DNA of 8,455 nucleotides, taken from Candidatus Poseidoniaceae archaeon (GTDB lineage: Archaea; Thermoplasmatota; Poseidoniia; Poseidoniales; Poseidoniaceae). Each line of letters opens with the position of its first letter. Positions within the stretch are counted from its first letter, which is position 1. Shown here piece by piece: positions 6,464 to 8,455 of the stretch. Under the pieces are notes generated by a model, which did not search any database, was not told where the DNA came from, and saw nothing but the letters and a program-made list of their open reading frames with translations. The DNA is taken from positions 1 through 8,455 of the forward strand of contig JAQXFM010000298.1 in assembly GCA_029250305.1 (NCBI GenBank), in the 5' to 3' direction. Position numbers and translations under genes: made by a program.

Positions 6464-7224
6464 CATGTTGGTACTTCGGCATTTCGGGGTGCCCAAACAA
6501 GTCGAAGACCGATACCATCGCTTCGTTGGGTCGCAGGAGCAGATGCACGCGCCCTGCTTCGAGTCGAATCCGATTCGGTGAACCACGAACCACCTCGGTG
6601 AATTTTACGATGGCTCTCCCCATCGAGATGGGGTTGTTGCGAACCACTGTGGCCAACATAGGTGGCAGCATGATCATCTTGGCACCATTCGCCAGTTTGC
6701 CCGAACAGATCCAAAAAACCCCATGGATTTGCCTTTTTTTGCCCGACTTCCCGAGTACTGGCGCCCGAATTTCCTGCGTGCCAACCGTAGTCGTTTAATT
6801 CAGAGTCACGGTCGCCGAAGGGCCACCTCGATGATGTCCCAGCACGAGCGGCGTATTCCCATTCTGCTTCGGTCGGCAGCCGCCATTCCCCCGTAAATCC
6901 AAGCCGAACTGAATTGCCGTCGCGTTCATTCAATCGATTGATGAATGATTGAGCATCCAACCAAGAGATCATCTCCACCGGTCGCAGCCCTGCAGCCCAT
7001 CCATCTGTGAATTTTGACGGGTTTTCGTCCATGATGCTTTGCCAGTGTGCTTGTGTCACAGGCCGTTCTCCGAAAAAGAATGGATCCGAGATTGTAACCT
7101 CGTGGGGGGGTCGTTCGCTTTTCGGCCCATTGCCGAGCGCATCGCCCATTACAAACGATCCAGGCTCAACGAGAAGGTACTTGCCTCCAAAATCATCCTC
7201 AAAAAAAGGGCGCTGTGTTGACAT
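6463..7224 (-). CDS. FGE/SUMF1-fold (sulfatase-modifying factor) protein lacking the catalytic cysteines
   Basis: The 253-aa protein covers essentially the full FGE-sulfatase domain. Visible hallmarks are V-E-P-G-S-F-V-M-G-D (19-28), E-R-P-P-H-E-V-T-I (37-45), R-P-V-T-Q-A-H-W (54-61), R-P-V-E-M-I-S-W (81-88), W-R-L-P-T-E-A-E-W-E-Y-A-A-R-A-G (114-129), N-P-W-G-F-L-D-L-F-G-Q-T-G-E-W-C (166-181), R-G-G-S-W-F (210-215) and G-I-G-L-R-L-V (237-243). In genuine formylglycine-generating enzymes the G-G-S segment is followed by two copper-binding cysteines spaced five apart. Here those positions read T216 and T221, so sulfatase-type oxidation of cysteine is unlikely. The fold is reused in many proteins of other or unknown function. 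The ATG at 7224 is preferred over the in-frame TTG at 7233, which would overlap the flavoprotein stop. The spacer from the flavoprotein stop is 5 bases. Confidence 0.85.
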   Translation of the reverse strand: MSTQRPFFEDDFGGKYLLVEPGSFVMGDALGNGPKSERPPHEVTISDPFFFGERPVTQAHWQSIMDENPSKFTDGWAAGLRPVEMISWLDAQSFINRLNERDGNSVRLGFTGEWRLPTEAEWEYAARAGTSSRWPFGDRDSELNDYGWHAGNSGASTREVGQKKANPWGFLDLFGQTGEWCQDDHAATYVGHSGSQQPHLDGESHRKIHRGGSWFTESDSTRSRARASAPATQRSDGIGLRLVWAPRNAEVPT

Positions 7225-7229
7225 GTGTC

Positions 7230-7778
7230 TCAAGCATTCAACATTGTAGCGGCGTTCAATACTGAATCAACAAGGGACTTCAGGCGTTCTTTCGTGGCCT
7301 CATCTGTCAAGTCCCCATCGTCGTCAAATGCTTCTTTGACATGCCCAACAGCGAGTTGTTCTGGAACTGGCCAGGCGTGAAGCCAACGAAGCATGATTCG
7401 CATGTGATTGAGGGTGTTGGAGTTCTGCATCCCCCCAAGGGTGCACATCAAACCAACAGATTTGCCGCCAATGTGCTTGTCGTAAAGCCAGTCAAATGTG
7501 TTTTTCATGACGCCAGACATGGTACCGTGGTACTCCGGGGAGCAGACGAGGAAGGCATCACATGAAGATGCAAGTTCTTGGAATTCCTTCACATTCGCAT
7601 TATCCCAACATCCATCTTCACCTACGAAAGGCAACGGTTTCTCATTGCAATCCCAAGAAAACACTTCAGCGCCGGCCTCTTTTGCAAGATTCAGTGCATG
7701 GTTCACCATCATTCCACTCTTCGATGTGGATCGGTACTCGCCTGAGAGTCCGAGGACACGTAGGGGTTGTTCGCTCAT
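7230..7778 (-). CDS. NAD(P)H-dependent FMN reductase-family flavoprotein
   Basis: The protein is 182 aa with a flavodoxin-like fold. Residues 6-22 form a beta strand and the FMN phosphate loop, L-R-V-L-G-L-S-G-E-Y-R-S-T-S-K-S-G. Residues 80-98 carry the family signature S-P-E-Y-H-G-T-M-S-G-V-M-K-N-T-F-D-W-L, which contacts the flavin and the dimer interface. L-G-G at 114-116 matches the third flavin-binding loop. The C-terminal F-D-D-D-G-D-L-T-D-E-A-T-K-E-R-L helix is typical of the family. Members pass electrons from NAD(P)H to FMN, quinones, azo dyes or metal ions, and ArsH belongs to the same superfamily. The ATG at 7778 is chosen over the upstream in-frame codons at 7829 and 7802. It begins right before the first beta strand, and a TATA-like box lies about 30 bases before it. 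It is the first gene of the minus-strand cassette. Confidence 0.88.
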   Translation of the reverse strand: MSEQPLRVLGLSGEYRSTSKSGMMVNHALNLAKEAGAEVFSWDCNEKPLPFVGEDGCWDNANVKEFQELASSCDAFLVCSPEYHGTMSGVMKNTFDWLYDKHIGGKSVGLMCTLGGMQNSNTLNHMRIMLRWLHAWPVPEQLAVGHVKEAFDDDGDLTDEATKERLKSLVDSVLNAATMLNA

Positions 7779-7804
7779 GGGCTGTCGTCGGTGCGGAGGC
7801 ATTT

Positions 7805-7812
7805 CAATATAG
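7805..7812 (-). promoter_or_regulatory. Candidate TATA box for the flavoprotein/FGE-like/ArsC cassette
   Basis: The minus-strand sequence CTATATTG is centred about 30 bases upstream of the ATG at 7778. That spacing fits a nearly leaderless archaeal transcript and supports 7778 as the start. The match is by eye only. Confidence 0.4.
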
Positions 7813-7853
7813 GGTCGCAAATGGAACACATCGAGAAGGAATCCTTATGCGAC

Positions 7854-7860
7854 ATACTTT
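7854..7860 (+). promoter_or_regulatory. Weak candidate TATA box for the EF-hand/TPR gene
   Basis: TACTTTA lies about 26-32 bases upstream of the ATG at 7886, the spacing expected for a leaderless transcript. It shares the 107-base divergent spacer with the cassette promoter on the other strand. The motif is weak. Confidence 0.25.
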
Positions 7861-7885
7861 ATCCCTACAGGACGGGGAAGCACTC

Positions 7886-8455
7886 ATGGACACCGACAAC
7901 ACTCAACCGGAGCCGTCGAATCCAGCAGGTGCCGATGACGTGGTCGCCGATTCAGTTCTCGATTCGATGGCAGCTGCCTTGGAGTCTGCTGGAATCTCAA
8001 TGGCACAAGATGAACCGACCCCTGTCCCGGAAAAGAGGTACTCTGACGAGGTCATGCGACAAGTCATTGTGGCTCAACACATCGAGGATGAAAATGAGTT
8101 CATCGAATTTGCAAAAACGATGGACGGCGATGAAAACGGATACCTCAACAAGCAAGAATTGGTCGACGCTGCCGAAGCGTATGCGCACATGAACGCACCT
8201 CAAGAAGACGAAGAGGCAACGATCGAAGAAGAAGTCGCCGCCTTGCTCCAAGAAGGTGAAGAAAATTCCCGGAATGACAATCCAAAAGAAGCACTCGTGG
8301 CTTTCAACAAAGCCATTGCACTCGACCCGTCATGTGACATGGCTTGGTTCAACAGAGGCGTATTACTCGAAGCGCAACAAGATGCACGGGGCGCTCGGCA
8401 GGCCTTCCAAATTTGCCTTGATCTTAACGAAGAACATGCACCAGCAACGGCCAAC
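7886..8455 (+). CDS. EF-hand plus TPR-repeat protein (3' end cut off by window)
   Basis: The first 190 residues are visible and the frame is open to the right edge. Residues 1-50 are acidic, Pro/Ala-rich and probably disordered. Residues 80-91 (D-G-D-E-N-G-Y-L-N-K-Q-E) fit the canonical 12-residue EF-hand calcium loop: D1, D3, N5, G6, a hydrophobic residue at 8, and E12, with helical flanks (about 55-79 and 91-103). From about residue 117 there are TPR helices: a first repeat (A-L-V-A-F-N-K-A-I-A-L-D-P at 136-148) and a second (A-W-F-N-R-G-V-L-L-E-A ... A-F-Q-I-C-L-D-L-N at 153-181). TPRs bind proteins, and the EF-hand suggests calcium-responsive binding or a structural calcium site. No signal peptide is seen, so it is probably cytoplasmic. 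An in-frame ATG at 7847 would add 13 residues; 7886 is preferred because GGGGAAG precedes it and a TATA-like box sits at the right distance. Confidence 0.8.
   Translation, partial: MDTDNTQPEPSNPAGADDVVADSVLDSMAAALESAGISMAQDEPTPVPEKRYSDEVMRQVIVAQHIEDENEFIEFAKTMDGDENGYLNKQELVDAAEAYAHMNAPQEDEEATIEEEVAALLQEGEENSRNDNPKEALVAFNKAIALDPSCDMAWFNRGVLLEAQQDARGARQAFQICLDLNEEHAPATAN

Noticed and set aside
6733..6740. A-AAA-AAG slippery-type heptamer in the FGE-like gene (minus strand), in the phase used for -1 frameshifting.
   Set aside because: The zero frame continues through well-conserved FGE motifs to the proper C-terminus, while the -1 frame stops about twenty codons later. Most likely chance, though the run of seven A is also a place to suspect sequencing error in other copies.
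7225..7233. TTG start for the FGE-like gene.
   Set aside because: It overlaps the stop of the flavoprotein gene; the ATG three codons later gives a clean 5-base spacing and loses no conserved residues.
7767..8192. Plus-strand open frame of 141 codons overlapping the EF-hand/TPR gene start and the divergent promoter region.
   Set aside because: It is in a different frame from the EF-hand/TPR protein, its translation is Ser/Thr/Arg/Trp-rich without domains, and it runs across the start of the opposite-strand flavoprotein gene.

Overview
The window most resembles a piece of a marine planktonic euryarchaeon, probably Poseidoniales (Marine Group II) or a close Thermoplasmatota relative. The evidence is an archaeal/eukaryotic-type ribosomal protein S19e immediately followed by a PDCD5-family gene (a classic archaeal pairing), TATA-like boxes close to start codons, short intergenic spaces, roughly even base composition, and large secreted proteins rich in N-X-S/T sequons with Ig-like repeats and a C-terminal membrane anchor. 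This assignment is inference; there is no rRNA gene in the window to confirm it.

Layout. On the minus strand at the left edge lie rps19e (303-794) and the 5' part of a PDCD5-family gene (277 down to the edge). A 150-base divergent spacer (795-944) leads to a run of plus-strand genes: a 276-aa envelope protein with two membrane segments (945-1775), a giant 1188-aa surface protein with an Ig-like stalk (1827-5393), a 57-aa two-helix membrane protein (5419-5592), and a PqqD-like winged-helix protein (5601-6143). Their spacings of 51, 25 and 8 bases suggest partial or full co-transcription. This run meets a minus-strand three-gene cassette tail to tail, with a 41-base overlap of the coding ends. 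In transcription order the cassette is an NAD(P)H-dependent FMN reductase-like flavoprotein (7778-7230), an FGE/SUMF1-fold protein lacking both catalytic cysteines (7224-6463), and an ArsC-family thiol reductase (6450-6103). A 107-base divergent spacer then separates it from a plus-strand protein that joins an EF-hand calcium loop to TPR repeats and runs off the right edge (7886-8455).

How the genes may work together. The left pair belongs to translation. The middle block looks like a cell-surface block: two membrane-anchored extracellular proteins, a small membrane protein and a PqqD-like peptide-binding domain without visible PQQ or radical-SAM partners. The right cassette looks like a small redox or detoxification operon: a flavin reductase and an arsenate-reductase-like protein flank a degenerate FGE-fold protein of unknown role. 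The items most worth a second look are this cassette, the 57-aa gene translationally linked to the orphan PqqD-like gene, the Trp/Tyr-rich C-terminal tail of the giant surface protein, and the EF-hand/TPR fusion. I saw no tRNA, rRNA, CRISPR array, insertion sequence or obvious long repeat.
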